DNA from: Clostridia bacterium
Lineage (GTDB): Bacteria; Bacillota; Clostridia; Peptostreptococcales; Anaerovoracaceae
Direction: 5' to 3'
DNA length: 33,341 bases
Assembly: GCA_024684465.1 (NCBI GenBank)
Contig: JAIKWW010000076.1
Location: 1 to 33,341, forward strand
Shown in pieces: positions 12,970-21,482 of this stretch (position 1 is its first letter; the number at the start of each line of letters is the position of its first letter). The position numbers and the translations under genes are program-made. The notes beneath the pieces were generated by a model, which saw only the letters and a program-made list of their open reading frames with translations, was not told the DNA's origin and made no database searches.

Positions 12970-14709
12970 ATGAGAAGATTCAGAAAAAAGAGACTGGGCG
13001 ACCTGCTTGCGGCGGGTGGAATAATCGATGAGGCCCAGCTGCAGTATGCGTTGAAAAAACAGCGTGAAAACGGGACGAAGCTGGGCGAGACCCTCATAAG
13101 CCTGGGTTATACCAATGAAGAGGAAATCGTTCAGACTCTGATGGAACAGCTGTCCATCGAAAGCGTCGATCTGCAGGAGATCAAGATACCAAGGGAAGTG
13201 CTCAGGGTTGTGCCGGAACCTTCACTTCTGAAAAAATATACGGTCATACCGTTTTCTTTCTCGGAGAACGGTCTTGGACTCAATCTGGCAATGGCTGATC
13301 CGACGAATCTGATGGCTATCGACGATATGGCCATAGTTACAGGTCTTCAGATCAATCCGTATATCACCACCACAGGCAGCATCCTGGCGGCCATAGACCG
13401 GTACTTCGGTGATGAAGAGACCAGAGCGGTGGCAGCCCGTTACCAGAAGGAACGGGAAGACGAGATCGCTGAGGAGAATGCGGCAAATGCGCAGGAGTCA
13501 GCAGACGTTCAGAATTCGCCTATCGTGCAGATGGTGAAGACGCTGATCGAGCAGGCAGTGAGAAGAAGATCTTCGGATATTCACATAGAACCTATGGATG
13601 AGGATGTCAGGATCAGGAACCGTGTCGACGGCGTTCTGATCACTGTGGGTGAGTACCCTATGACCATGTTCCCGGCCATCGTGACGAGAGTCAAGATCAT
13701 GGGAGGTATGGACATTTCGGAGAAACGAAAGCCTCAGGACGGAAGAATCACCCAGGTAGTGGATAAGATCGAATACGATATCCGAGTTTCAACCCTGCCT
13801 ACCACATACGGCGAGAAGATCGTTATGAGACTCACCGCAAAGAATGCGGTGACCAGAACAAAGCAGGAGCTGGGCATGGATCAGGGTGAGGCGGAGCTGT
13901 TTGACAGGATGCTCGCCAATTCAAACGGGATCATCCTGGTTACAGGACCTACGGGTTCAGGAAAATCCACCACTCTTTACACTGCGATCAGCGGACTGAA
14001 CAGAGAGCAGGTAAATATAATCACTGTTGAGGATCCGGTGGAAGCCAACATCGACGGGATCAACCAGGTTCAGGTTAATCCGAAGGCGGATCTCACATTT
14101 GCGAATGCCCTCAGGGCAATCCTCAGACAGGACCCTGACATAATCATGATCGGAGAGATCCGTGACGAAGAGACTGCGGGAATGGCAGTTTCCGCTTCCA
14201 TCACCGGCCATCTTGTGGTGAGCACGCTCCATACGAACAATGCAGCTACGAGTGTCACCCGTCTCATGGATATGGGAATCGAACCTTATCTGCTTGCTGA
14301 TACGGTCGTGGGAGTAATAGCACAGCGTCTCGTCAGAAAGCTCTGTGACTGCAAGAAGTGCAGAGAGGCGACAGATGCAGAGAAGAAGATGATCGGAGTT
14401 CCTGTGGATAGCAAGTTCGAGGTCTATACTCCGTTCGGATGTGTGAAGTGCAACGATACGGGTTATCTCGGCCGTACGGGTATATACGAGATGATGTCCA
14501 TCAATAACCGGATCAAGGGTGCCATCGCGGCGGGAAAATCCGCTGATGAACTGGAGCAGATGGCCATGGAAGACGGAATGAATACGTTGAGGATGTCAGC
14601 GGCGAGACTTGTGAGAGAGGGAATCACTTCTCTCGATGAGATGGAAAGAATCACCTTTACTACAGATTCTGATGCTGTGGTGCCGGGAGATGCCGGAGAT
14701 ATGGCCTGA
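12970..14709 (+). CDS. pilB: Type IV pilus extension ATPase PilB
   Basis: PilB hydrolyses ATP at the cytoplasmic base to add pilin subunits. The 579-residue protein has an N-terminal GspE/MshEN-type domain (about 1-145, with RLGDLLAAGGIID and GYTNEEEI), a central region with SSDIHIEP (201-208), Walker A GPTGSGKST (326-334), Walker B IIMIGEIRDEET (391-402) and HLVVSTLHTN (414-423). A four-cysteine zinc site characteristic of PilB/GspE follows (C461/C464 and C491/C494). The length is usual for the family. The ATG at 12970 follows AGGGAG; the in-frame GTG at 12928 lies in the leader. It is the first gene of the pilus operon, with pilT 40 bases downstream. MshEN domains can bind c-di-GMP in some homologues; the key residues were not checked. 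Confidence 0.95.
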   Translation: MRRFRKKRLGDLLAAGGIIDEAQLQYALKKQRENGTKLGETLISLGYTNEEEIVQTLMEQLSIESVDLQEIKIPREVLRVVPEPSLLKKYTVIPFSFSENGLGLNLAMADPTNLMAIDDMAIVTGLQINPYITTTGSILAAIDRYFGDEETRAVAARYQKEREDEIAEENAANAQESADVQNSPIVQMVKTLIEQAVRRRSSDIHIEPMDEDVRIRNRVDGVLITVGEYPMTMFPAIVTRVKIMGGMDISEKRKPQDGRITQVVDKIEYDIRVSTLPTTYGEKIVMRLTAKNAVTRTKQELGMDQGEAELFDRMLANSNGIILVTGPTGSGKSTTLYTAISGLNREQVNIITVEDPVEANIDGINQVQVNPKADLTFANALRAILRQDPDIIMIGEIRDEETAGMAVSASITGHLVVSTLHTNNAATSVTRLMDMGIEPYLLADTVVGVIAQRLVRKLCDCKKCREATDAEKKMIGVPVDSKFEVYTPFGCVKCNDTGYLGRTGIYEMMSINNRIKGAIAAGKSADELEQMAMEDGMNTLRMSAARLVREGITSLDEMERITFTTDSDAVVPGDAGDMA

Positions 14710-14749
14710 AGGGCCGGTGTGTGCAGAGAATTGAAGAGGATACAGTAAA

Positions 14750-15868
14750 ATGACTGAATACAATATCAACGATCTGTTGGCAGTTGCTTATGAGAGAAAA
14801 GCCTCGGATCTTCACATCACCACCGGCGTGCCGCCCAAGATCAGGGTGGACGGCGTGTTGGAGAGTGTGGGAACGGAAAGGCTCATGCCTGAGGATACAG
14901 AACGGATAGTTGAAGACATCATGACCGACTACGCCAGGGAAAAGTTCAGACTTCAGGGTGAAGCTGACTTCTCCTATGTGGTGCCGGGACAGGGGCGATA
15001 CAGAGTCAATGTGTTCAAGCAGCGCGGTTCCTGTGCCTGCGTCATGAGAGTGGTAAATACTAAAATACCGACGCCGAAGGAGCTCAATCTGCCGGAGGCT
15101 GTGGTAAATCTCAAGGATAAGAAGCGCGGACTGGTGCTGGTTACGGGACCTACCGGAAGCGGAAAATCCACCACGCTGGCTTCCCTCATTAATATCATAA
15201 ACGAAGAAAAGAATCTTCACATAATCACGCTGGAGGATCCTATCGAGTACCTGCACAGGCATCAGATGTCCATAGTTAACCAGCGTGAGATCGGAGTGGA
15301 CTCCATGAATTACGCGGATGCCCTGAGGGCTGCCCTCAGAGAAGATCCGGATGTGATCCTGGTGGGTGAGATGAGAGACCTGGATACCATAGCAACTGCT
15401 ATAACAGCGGCGGAGACGGGTCATCTGGTCTTCTCCACATTGCATACCACAGGAGCGGCCAATACCATCGACAGGATAATCGATGTGTTCCCGCCTCACC
15501 AGCAGCAGCAGATCAGGATACAGGTGGCATCCGTGCTGGAGGCTGTCATATCCCAGCAGCTGATCCCTTGCGAACAGGGCGGGAGAATAGCGGCTTTCGA
15601 GGTGATGTTCTCCAATGTGGCGATCAGGAATCTGATCAGAGAAGCGAAGACTCATCAGATCGACACAATGATCCAGACCAGCAGGCAGAGCGGCATGATC
15701 ACAATGGATGATGCACTGGTGCAGCTGGAGACAGAGGGGAAGATCAGCGGTGAAAAGGCTCTGGAATTCGCTCAGAACAAGCAGGAGGTTGCCCGGAAAC
15801 TGAAGGGCGGCGGAGAGCCTGCGAGGAGTTCCGGAAGATTCAATTCCAGGCTTCGGGGCGGAGACTGA
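14750..15868 (+). CDS. pilT: Type IV pilus retraction ATPase PilT
   Basis: PilT powers pilus retraction, needed for twitching and DNA uptake. The 372-residue protein has the N-terminal KASDLHITTGVPPKIRVDG motif (17-35), Walker A GPTGSGKST (133-141), Asp-box/Walker B ILVGEMRDLDT (203-213), the His box HLVFSTLHT (225-233), and the AIRNLIRE motif (291-298) that distinguishes true PilT and is required for retraction in other species. The zinc-site cysteines of PilB are absent, as expected. It lies between pilB and pilC, which suggests coordinated expression of extension and retraction motors. The pilus is therefore probably dynamic. Confidence 0.96.
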   Translation: MTEYNINDLLAVAYERKASDLHITTGVPPKIRVDGVLESVGTERLMPEDTERIVEDIMTDYAREKFRLQGEADFSYVVPGQGRYRVNVFKQRGSCACVMRVVNTKIPTPKELNLPEAVVNLKDKKRGLVLVTGPTGSGKSTTLASLINIINEEKNLHIITLEDPIEYLHRHQMSIVNQREIGVDSMNYADALRAALREDPDVILVGEMRDLDTIATAITAAETGHLVFSTLHTTGAANTIDRIIDVFPPHQQQQIRIQVASVLEAVISQQLIPCEQGGRIAAFEVMFSNVAIRNLIREAKTHQIDTMIQTSRQSGMITMDDALVQLETEGKISGEKALEFAQNKQEVARKLKGGGEPARSSGRFNSRLRGGD

Positions 15869-15933
15869 GGCGCCCGGAAAGGATAGTCTGAATTGAAATA
15901 CGAGTTTGACAGAATGGAATGGAGGAAAGACCA

Positions 15934-17151
15934 ATGGCACAGTACAGATACCTGGCGGTAGAGCCGGGTGGGCGCCGGGTCAGGGCGAATATTGAGGCGG
16001 TGGACATGAGCACAGCCAGATCGCTGCTCAGAAGCCGCGGGCTTACCATCATTCAGCTGAATGAGGCCGGCGTCCTCAACCAGGAAATTCATATAGGTTT
16101 TTTAAAGAAGCCGAAGGCGAGGGATATGAGTGTCTTCTGCAGACAGATGCACAGTCTTCTGAACTCCGGCGTGCCGGTGGCCAGGGCGCTTTCCATCATG
16201 AGCGGTCAGGTGCAGAACAAGATGCTCCGGGAAGCGGTGACAGATACCGGCGGCAGGGTGGAAAGCGGCGAGAGCCTTTCCCACGCCATGAGGCACAAGG
16301 ATGACGTGTATCCGCAGATTCTCGTAAGTCTGGTGGAAGCCGGAGAGGAATCGGGAGCATTGGATGAGATCTTCGAAAGAATGGCTATATTCTTCGAAAA
16401 GAGATCCAGAATACACGGAATGATCCGGAAGGCGATGGTATATCCGTCGTTTATCGCAGTGATAATGGTGGCGGTCATGATAATCATGTCCATAGTAGTC
16501 GTGCCGCAATTTAAAGAGATGTTCGATGATCTTGGGGCGGAACTCCCTCTGGTCACGCGGATGGTGGTTGGCCTGAGCAACGTGTTTATTTACGGATGGC
16601 CCTTTATCCTGATCGGTCTGGCAGTTCTGATCTTTGCCTACCGGGGATGGAAATCCACGGACAGCGGGCGCAGGACCATAGGCAGCATAAAACTGCGGCT
16701 GCCGATTTTCGGAAGTCTGAATACGAAGACGGAGTGCGCTTCATTTGCCAGAACGCTGGCTACACTGTCAGCTTCCGGTATGAGCCTGCCAAGGGCTCTG
16801 CAGATAACGGCGGAATCCTTAACCAACGATCTTTACAAGGATATCATGATGGAAGCCAAGGAGGCTGTGGAGGGAGGTAACCTGCTCTCCCAGACCCTGA
16901 AAGGCAGTGAAGTGATTCCTTCTATGGTGGCAGACATGATAGCCATCGGTGAGGAGACCGGTAATCTGGACGAAATGCTCATGAAGATAGCGGAGTATTA
17001 TGAAGAAGAATCCGAGATGGCAGCAGCCACGCTGACGGCGGCAATGGAGCCGGCGATAATCGTGGTACTGGGCGTAGCGGTAGGCTTCGTGGTGCTGGCG
17101 CTCTACATGCCGATGATAAGTTACTATCAGGATATGAGCGCGCTGGGGTGA
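15934..17151 (+). CDS. pilC: Type IV pilus inner-membrane platform protein PilC
   Basis: PilC couples the ATPases to pilin assembly. The 405-residue protein has an N-terminal region with the MAQYRYLAVEPGGRRVRANIEA start common to PilC/GspF and two T2SSF domains (about 65-190 with SVFCRQMHSLLNSGVPVARAL, and about 265-390 with ASFARTLATLSASGMSLPRAL). Three membrane helices lie around 170-190, 215-235 and 375-395. The ATG at 15934 is nine bases after GGAGG; the ATG at 15919 precedes that site. It is followed by a hairpin region and the major pilin gene. Confidence 0.95.
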   Translation: MAQYRYLAVEPGGRRVRANIEAVDMSTARSLLRSRGLTIIQLNEAGVLNQEIHIGFLKKPKARDMSVFCRQMHSLLNSGVPVARALSIMSGQVQNKMLREAVTDTGGRVESGESLSHAMRHKDDVYPQILVSLVEAGEESGALDEIFERMAIFFEKRSRIHGMIRKAMVYPSFIAVIMVAVMIIMSIVVVPQFKEMFDDLGAELPLVTRMVVGLSNVFIYGWPFILIGLAVLIFAYRGWKSTDSGRRTIGSIKLRLPIFGSLNTKTECASFARTLATLSASGMSLPRALQITAESLTNDLYKDIMMEAKEAVEGGNLLSQTLKGSEVIPSMVADMIAIGEETGNLDEMLMKIAEYYEEESEMAAATLTAAMEPAIIVVLGVAVGFVVLALYMPMISYYQDMSALG

Positions 17152-17193
17152 TCCCGGCAAAGCGGCCCTCCGGGCTGCGGATAAAACAGTCTG

Positions 17194-17239
17194 AAACTCC
17201 GGTCCGTTATAAGGTGTTGTAAGGAACGGACCGGAGTTT
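17194..17239 (+). other. Long perfect hairpin between pilC and the major pilin gene
   Basis: AAACTCCGGTCCGTT at 17194-17208 pairs perfectly over 15 bases with AACGGACCGGAGTTT at 17225-17239. A shorter GC hairpin (GCGGCCCTCCGGGCTGC) precedes it at about 17162-17178. There is no T-tract beyond TTT. It could be an attenuator, or an RNA processing/stability stem that lets pilin mRNA accumulate separately from the pilBTC message. Confidence 0.65.
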
Positions 17240-17301
17240 GGAAATATCTCAAAACATTTAATCGTTTAAACATTTAGGAAAGGGAAAAGGAGACAAGACC
17301 A

Positions 17302-17736
17302 ATGTTTGAATTAATGAACACACAGAGAGCTAAGATGAAGAAGAACGGAAACAAGGGTTTTACGATGATCGAGCTGATCGTCGTAATCCTGATCATCGCG
17401 ATAATTGCAGTTGCACTGGCACCGCAGGTTGTAAAGTATGTTAACCAGAGCAGAATCGCAACTGATGTTAACAATGCGGCAACTCTGAAGTCAGCTATCT
17501 CTACAGCTTATGCAGACTATCTCGCAAACGGCGGAGAAGAAACCACATTCGATGCTGTTGAGATCAATGGTTCACAGCCTACAGAGAACATGGGCACAGC
17601 CGAGCTGAAGAAAGCGATCGATGAGGTTCTCGGCGGCGATTACCCTGCGACAAAGTATGACAAGGATGGCTTTAAAGTAAGCCTGAATGACAAGGGTAAA
17701 GTCACAGTAAAGTGCGGAGCTCAGGACGTAGAATAA
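17302..17736 (+). CDS. pilA: Major type IV pilin (prepilin PilA)
   Basis: The 144-residue precursor has a type III signal with the cleavage site NKG^FTMIEL after G19, glutamate E24 (mature position 5), and a hydrophobic helix (IELIVVILIIAIIAVALAPQVV). The rest is a small soluble head of about 95 residues. It lacks the pseudo-pilin Pro/Cys features of PilA from Gram-negatives; no disulfide pair is present. The small size, position after pilC and separate flanking hairpins suggest it is the main fibre subunit, made in excess of the assembly proteins. The start follows AAAGGAGA. The alternative name GspG-like pilin would fit equally well. Confidence 0.92.
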   Translation: MFELMNTQRAKMKKNGNKGFTMIELIVVILIIAIIAVALAPQVVKYVNQSRIATDVNNAATLKSAISTAYADYLANGGEETTFDAVEINGSQPTENMGTAELKKAIDEVLGGDYPATKYDKDGFKVSLNDKGKVTVKCGAQDVE

Positions 17737-17787
17737 TATGATGAAGGTCAGAATAACCGGAGAATGGTAAACTGAACCGAAAAAATG

Positions 17788-17850
17788 AGAGTCAGGCGGA
17801 GAATAGCCTGCCCGAAGGGCGGGAAACTCTCCGCCTGACTCTTTGAACAT
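17788..17850 (+). terminator. Strong hairpin after the major pilin gene (attenuator or terminator)
   Basis: AGAGTCAGGCGGAGA at 17788-17802 pairs perfectly over 15 bases with TCTCCGCCTGACTCT at 17828-17842. A smaller GCCCGAAGGGC hairpin lies in the loop. Only three Ts follow, so termination may be partial, which would favour pilin over downstream genes. Confidence 0.7.
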
Positions 17851-17953
17851 TATCAAATTGCTGTTTTTGACGATAATATTACTGAAAAACAGACACTTTT
17901 TAGGGTTGAATGACCATGAAAACGTAGGGTGAGATCCCGGGCAGGAGTCCTGA

Positions 17954-18721
17954 ATGGAAATGATGCTGGAGATATTTATACTGATATTCATATTCGTGAC
18001 AGGAGCCTGCGCGGGGAGCTTCCTCAATGTTCTGATCCTGCGCATTCCCGCAGGAGAGAATTTTGTGACGGGACGTTCCCACTGCATGAGCTGCGGATAC
18101 ACTCTCACCTGGTATGACATGATACCGGTGCTTTCCTGGCTGTTCTACGGAGGAAAATGCAGGAAGTGCGGAGCGAAGATATCCTTCCAGTATCCGCTGA
18201 TCGAGCTGACCAACGCAGTCCTCTGGACTGTGACAGCGGCTGTCTGCGGACCGGAGCTCCGCACCCTGATCCTTTTGCCGGTAATCTCGGCGCTTATCGT
18301 TATCAGCGTGATCGACATCCGGACATTTGAGATCCCTTTCGGGCTCAACGTTTTTATCGGATCCTGCGGGCTGGCTGTTACGATCCTCGGGGGAAGGGCG
18401 GAACTTCTTTCCCATCTGGGAGGATTTTTCATCATAAGTCTGCCCCTTTTTATCCTGTTCCTGATAAGCGGAGGCAATGCCATAGGCGGCGGTGACGTGA
18501 AGCTGATGGCGGCTGTGGGTCTGGTGCTCGGAACGGGAAATACGGTGGCAGCTTTTATCATCGGGTGCTTCCTGGGGGTGGTTATCCATCTCGTCCGCAT
18601 GAAGGTTCAGGGAACCGGGTCCAGGCTGGCTCTGGGACCTTATCTTGCCGCAGGCAGCATCATTGCTATTTGGGCGGGGAACCCGCTGGTGAACTGGTAT
18701 CTGAATCTGCTGGGTCTGTAA
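17954..18721 (+). CDS. pilD: Prepilin peptidase PilD
   Basis: PilD cuts the signal of prepilins and methylates the new N-terminus. The 255-residue protein has the N-terminal methylase/zinc part (GSFLNVLILRIP, then HCMSCG and CRKCG giving four cysteines) and the aspartic protease part with its two catalytic aspartates, in SVIDIRT (about 113-119) and GGGDVKL (about 176-182). About eight membrane helices are predicted. The ATG at 17954 follows CAGGAG. It should process the five pilin-like proteins of this locus, all of which carry a signal of the expected form. Confidence 0.96.
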   Translation: MEMMLEIFILIFIFVTGACAGSFLNVLILRIPAGENFVTGRSHCMSCGYTLTWYDMIPVLSWLFYGGKCRKCGAKISFQYPLIELTNAVLWTVTAAVCGPELRTLILLPVISALIVISVIDIRTFEIPFGLNVFIGSCGLAVTILGGRAELLSHLGGFFIISLPLFILFLISGGNAIGGGDVKLMAAVGLVLGTGNTVAAFIIGCFLGVVIHLVRMKVQGTGSRLALGPYLAAGSIIAIWAGNPLVNWYLNLLGL

Positions 18722-18837
18722 GACTGTGCCGGTAACAGGACACGGAGCAATCCGCGCTTTGTCACGGACATAGTGTTCGGAAACAGGAAGAGAATAATCT
18801 GAAAATAGTATTGTATGTGTAACAATCGGAGGAAAAT

Positions 18838-20568
18838 ATGGCTGGTAAAAATGTTATCTGCCTGGAACTGGGAAAGGACGTCGTCCGCGCCGCTGAGGTG
18901 AGTCTGAACAGAAATACGTTTGAGATAACTGCTGCGGTAAAATTCAGCATTCCCGGGGAATATGTGTCGGACGGCATGATCATGGACGCCGAAAAGGTGG
19001 CGGGACATATCATGCCAAAGCTGGATGAGGCCGGTTTCCGCAGTGACCGGATAATCTTCTCCATCGTATCCGGCAAAGTGATGAATAAGGAAATGACTAT
19101 CCCGACTGTAAAGAAGTCTCAGCTGGGAGCTGTCGTGCGCAATCAGGCTGAAGAGCTGTTCCCGATGGGAATTGACGGCCAGGCGCTTTCATACAGCATC
19201 AACAGCGTGGACCGGGTGACAAAGATGACGGAACTCATCGTCTATGCCATTCCGGAGGAGATGATGGTCAGTTATTACGAGCTGGCAGAGGCTATGGGCA
19301 AACAGGTTCAGAGCCTCGATTACTGCGGAAATGCGGTTTACCAGTGGATGAAGCGGGCCTTTGGAAACCAGTCTGTCCTCTCTGTGCGGATAGACGGTTC
19401 CGGCAGTCAGCTGACCATCATGGCGAAGAACCAGCTGGAGATGCAGAGAAATGTGAACTACGGTTCCAACGACCTTCTGGATGCGGCAGTTGATCTGGGG
19501 CTGGCACAGGACAGGAAAGGCGCCTTTGAGATAATGAGCAGGGACGATTACATCGCATCTTCACTGGACGATGTTCCGGAGGAAGCTGATGACATTACCC
19601 GTCTCAGATCGGATATCGCTTATGCATCCAGGGATCTGCTGAGCAACGTTTCAAGATTTATCGACTATTTCTACAACATGCGCAGAGACGCTTCCTATTC
19701 CATAGAAGAAATCGTGCTGATAGGAGAGGGCTCGAAACTGCTGGGGTTAAAGGAGCTCTTTGATACCGAGCTGGGCATCAGGACCGTCATCGGCGGCGAA
19801 AGCGAGAGCGCAGTAGTTTACAAGGGTACGGGCCGGGCGGAAGTCCGGGATTATCTCTACATCGTGGGAGCGGTTGCGGATCCGGTAGGTTTTATAACAG
19901 AGGAACAGGTTGAAAAGGAGTCGGCTGCGTTCAGAAAACGTGCCGGAAAGCGATTGATCGTGATCGTCTGCGGCATCTGCGGGGCTGTGCTTCTGCTGAA
20001 TCTGCTGTTCTGGGGATATCTGAGCTACCACAACAGAAGTTTGAAGGACGAAGCAGAACGCCTGTCCTATATACTGACTGTTCAGCAGGAGTATGAGAAC
20101 GCGAAGGAAGCAAATCAGCAGGCGAAACAGATCGACAGGCTATCCACAACGGACGGAGATATCACACTCCGGATGCTGAGGGAACTTGAGGGCGACCTGC
20201 CGTCGTCATGCGTGGTGAAAGCCCTGAACGTGGAGGACAATATCGTTACCATAGGTATAGCTGCACCGAACAGGCCAGTTGTGGCAGATACGATCCTTCA
20301 GATCAAGAATCTGGGTTATATCAATGGAGACAGCCTGACGGTGAGCAACTACGAGGAGAAGATCGACAGCCGCACCGGCGTGAGAATGGTGGAAACCACA
20401 ATGACGGCTTTCTTCTTCCAGGATGCTGCTGAAATAGCTGAGCAGTCCGGAGAGCTTCCGGGAACGGATGCGGAAGGTGAAGCTGAAGAAGATACGACTC
20501 CGGAAGACGGATCTGATACAGGAAATGAAACTGAAGGTGGAAATGACGGAGAGGAGGCGGCAGAGTAA
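18838..20568 (+). CDS. pilM: PilM-PilN fusion protein
   Basis: Residues 1 to about 350 are an actin-like PilM domain (NVICLELGKDVVRAAEVSL at the start; VLSVRIDGSGSQLTIM and EEIVLIGEGSKLLGL phosphate and adenosine motifs). A basic stretch and a single membrane helix at about 372-394 follow. The next part, about 150 residues, has a coiled coil and a ferredoxin-like region similar to PilN (LRMLRELEGDLPSSCVVKALNVEDNIVTIGIAAPN). It ends in an acidic tail. In Gram-negative bacteria PilM and PilN are separate proteins held together by a short N-terminal peptide of PilN; here they are one 576-residue chain. The stop codon overlaps the ATG of pilO by one base, so the alignment complex is translationally coupled. 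Confidence 0.85.
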   Translation: MAGKNVICLELGKDVVRAAEVSLNRNTFEITAAVKFSIPGEYVSDGMIMDAEKVAGHIMPKLDEAGFRSDRIIFSIVSGKVMNKEMTIPTVKKSQLGAVVRNQAEELFPMGIDGQALSYSINSVDRVTKMTELIVYAIPEEMMVSYYELAEAMGKQVQSLDYCGNAVYQWMKRAFGNQSVLSVRIDGSGSQLTIMAKNQLEMQRNVNYGSNDLLDAAVDLGLAQDRKGAFEIMSRDDYIASSLDDVPEEADDITRLRSDIAYASRDLLSNVSRFIDYFYNMRRDASYSIEEIVLIGEGSKLLGLKELFDTELGIRTVIGGESESAVVYKGTGRAEVRDYLYIVGAVADPVGFITEEQVEKESAAFRKRAGKRLIVIVCGICGAVLLLNLLFWGYLSYHNRSLKDEAERLSYILTVQQEYENAKEANQQAKQIDRLSTTDGDITLRMLRELEGDLPSSCVVKALNVEDNIVTIGIAAPNRPVVADTILQIKNLGYINGDSLTVSNYEEKIDSRTGVRMVETTMTAFFFQDAAEIAEQSGELPGTDAEGEAEEDTTPEDGSDTGNETEGGNDGEEAAE

Positions 20569-21407
20569 TGGCAGACAGAACAGAAATGAACGGCCGTGAC
20601 GGACAGAACGAAAAAAAGACTCTGCTGTCAGGTCTGGATCCGAAAACAGGGAGACTGATCCAGATACTTTTCGTGGTTCTGGTGGTTTTAATAACGGGAA
20701 TGCTGATCTACGGCGTTCTGGGAACTCGATCCGGAGAGCTGATAAAGGAGAATCCCGAGCTCAGCACCAGGGTCCAGCAGTACAAGGGGCTGGTGGAACA
20801 GAGGGACCAGCTGGTCAGTGATACTGAGGAATTAAACAGAAGTACCAGGGCTGTACTTGACAGATTCAGTGCAGGAAACACCCCGGAAAAGACCATACTC
20901 TTCCTGGACAGGATGGCAAATGCCAGCGGCATGTCCATCAATACTGTGGAATTCGGCCAGGAATATCCTGCGATCAGCCGTTCGGAATCTTCTGATGAGG
21001 ATCAGTCCGACAAGGGAGTTCTCGAGGGCGTACAGACCGGAGATGAGCTGGAAGCAGAAGCTGCAGCTGCTGAAAGGGGAGAAACCTACAGCGGCGAAGA
21101 AGATGAGTCGAAGCCTGCTGAGGGAACCTCCGATAATGGAAAAGACGATGAAAGAGAGCTTTACGTGTATCCGGTGACTTTCTCATTTAACGTATCATAT
21201 CCGGGGCTGAAGGCTGCACTGGATTACATCGCCGTCAACGGAGAACGGATGAGTGTGGAGGCATTTACTTCAGCCTATCAGGAAGATACCGGAGACATTG
21301 CCGGGAGCATGACCTTAAATCTGTACAGACTGACAGGAACGGGAAAGACCTATGTGGAACCTTCACTCAGCGGAGCACCGCTGGGCAAGACTGACCTGTT
21401 TGCCTGA
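20568..21407 (+). CDS. pilO: PilO-like alignment subcomplex protein
   Basis: This 279-residue protein has a short cytoplasmic N-terminus, a single membrane helix at about 30-52 (LIQILFVVLVVLITGMLIYGVLG) and a coiled coil (about 65-100). A PilO-type alpha/beta segment is interrupted by an acidic, disordered-looking insert (about 145-195). The C-terminal half (YPVTFSFNVSYPGLKAALDYIAVNGERMSVEAF) matches the PilO fold. PilO pairs with PilN in the membrane to link PilM to the pilus. Its direct overlap with the PilM-PilN gene supports this. No PilP lipoprotein or PilQ secretin follows, in keeping with a single-membrane cell. Confidence 0.82.
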   Translation: MADRTEMNGRDGQNEKKTLLSGLDPKTGRLIQILFVVLVVLITGMLIYGVLGTRSGELIKENPELSTRVQQYKGLVEQRDQLVSDTEELNRSTRAVLDRFSAGNTPEKTILFLDRMANASGMSINTVEFGQEYPAISRSESSDEDQSDKGVLEGVQTGDELEAEAAAAERGETYSGEEDESKPAEGTSDNGKDDERELYVYPVTFSFNVSYPGLKAALDYIAVNGERMSVEAFTSAYQEDTGDIAGSMTLNLYRLTGTGKTYVEPSLSGAPLGKTDLFA

Positions 21408-21482
21408 TGGGGTTACAGTGCCGGGTAAACCGGGGTAAATATCCACCGGCTTCCCGGAAGTGAAAATACATGGAGAAATGAT

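Noticed and set aside
14660..15940. Minus-strand 426-codon frame opposite pilT
   Set aside because: It is a shadow of pilT; the plus-strand protein has every PilT motif and a fitting start.
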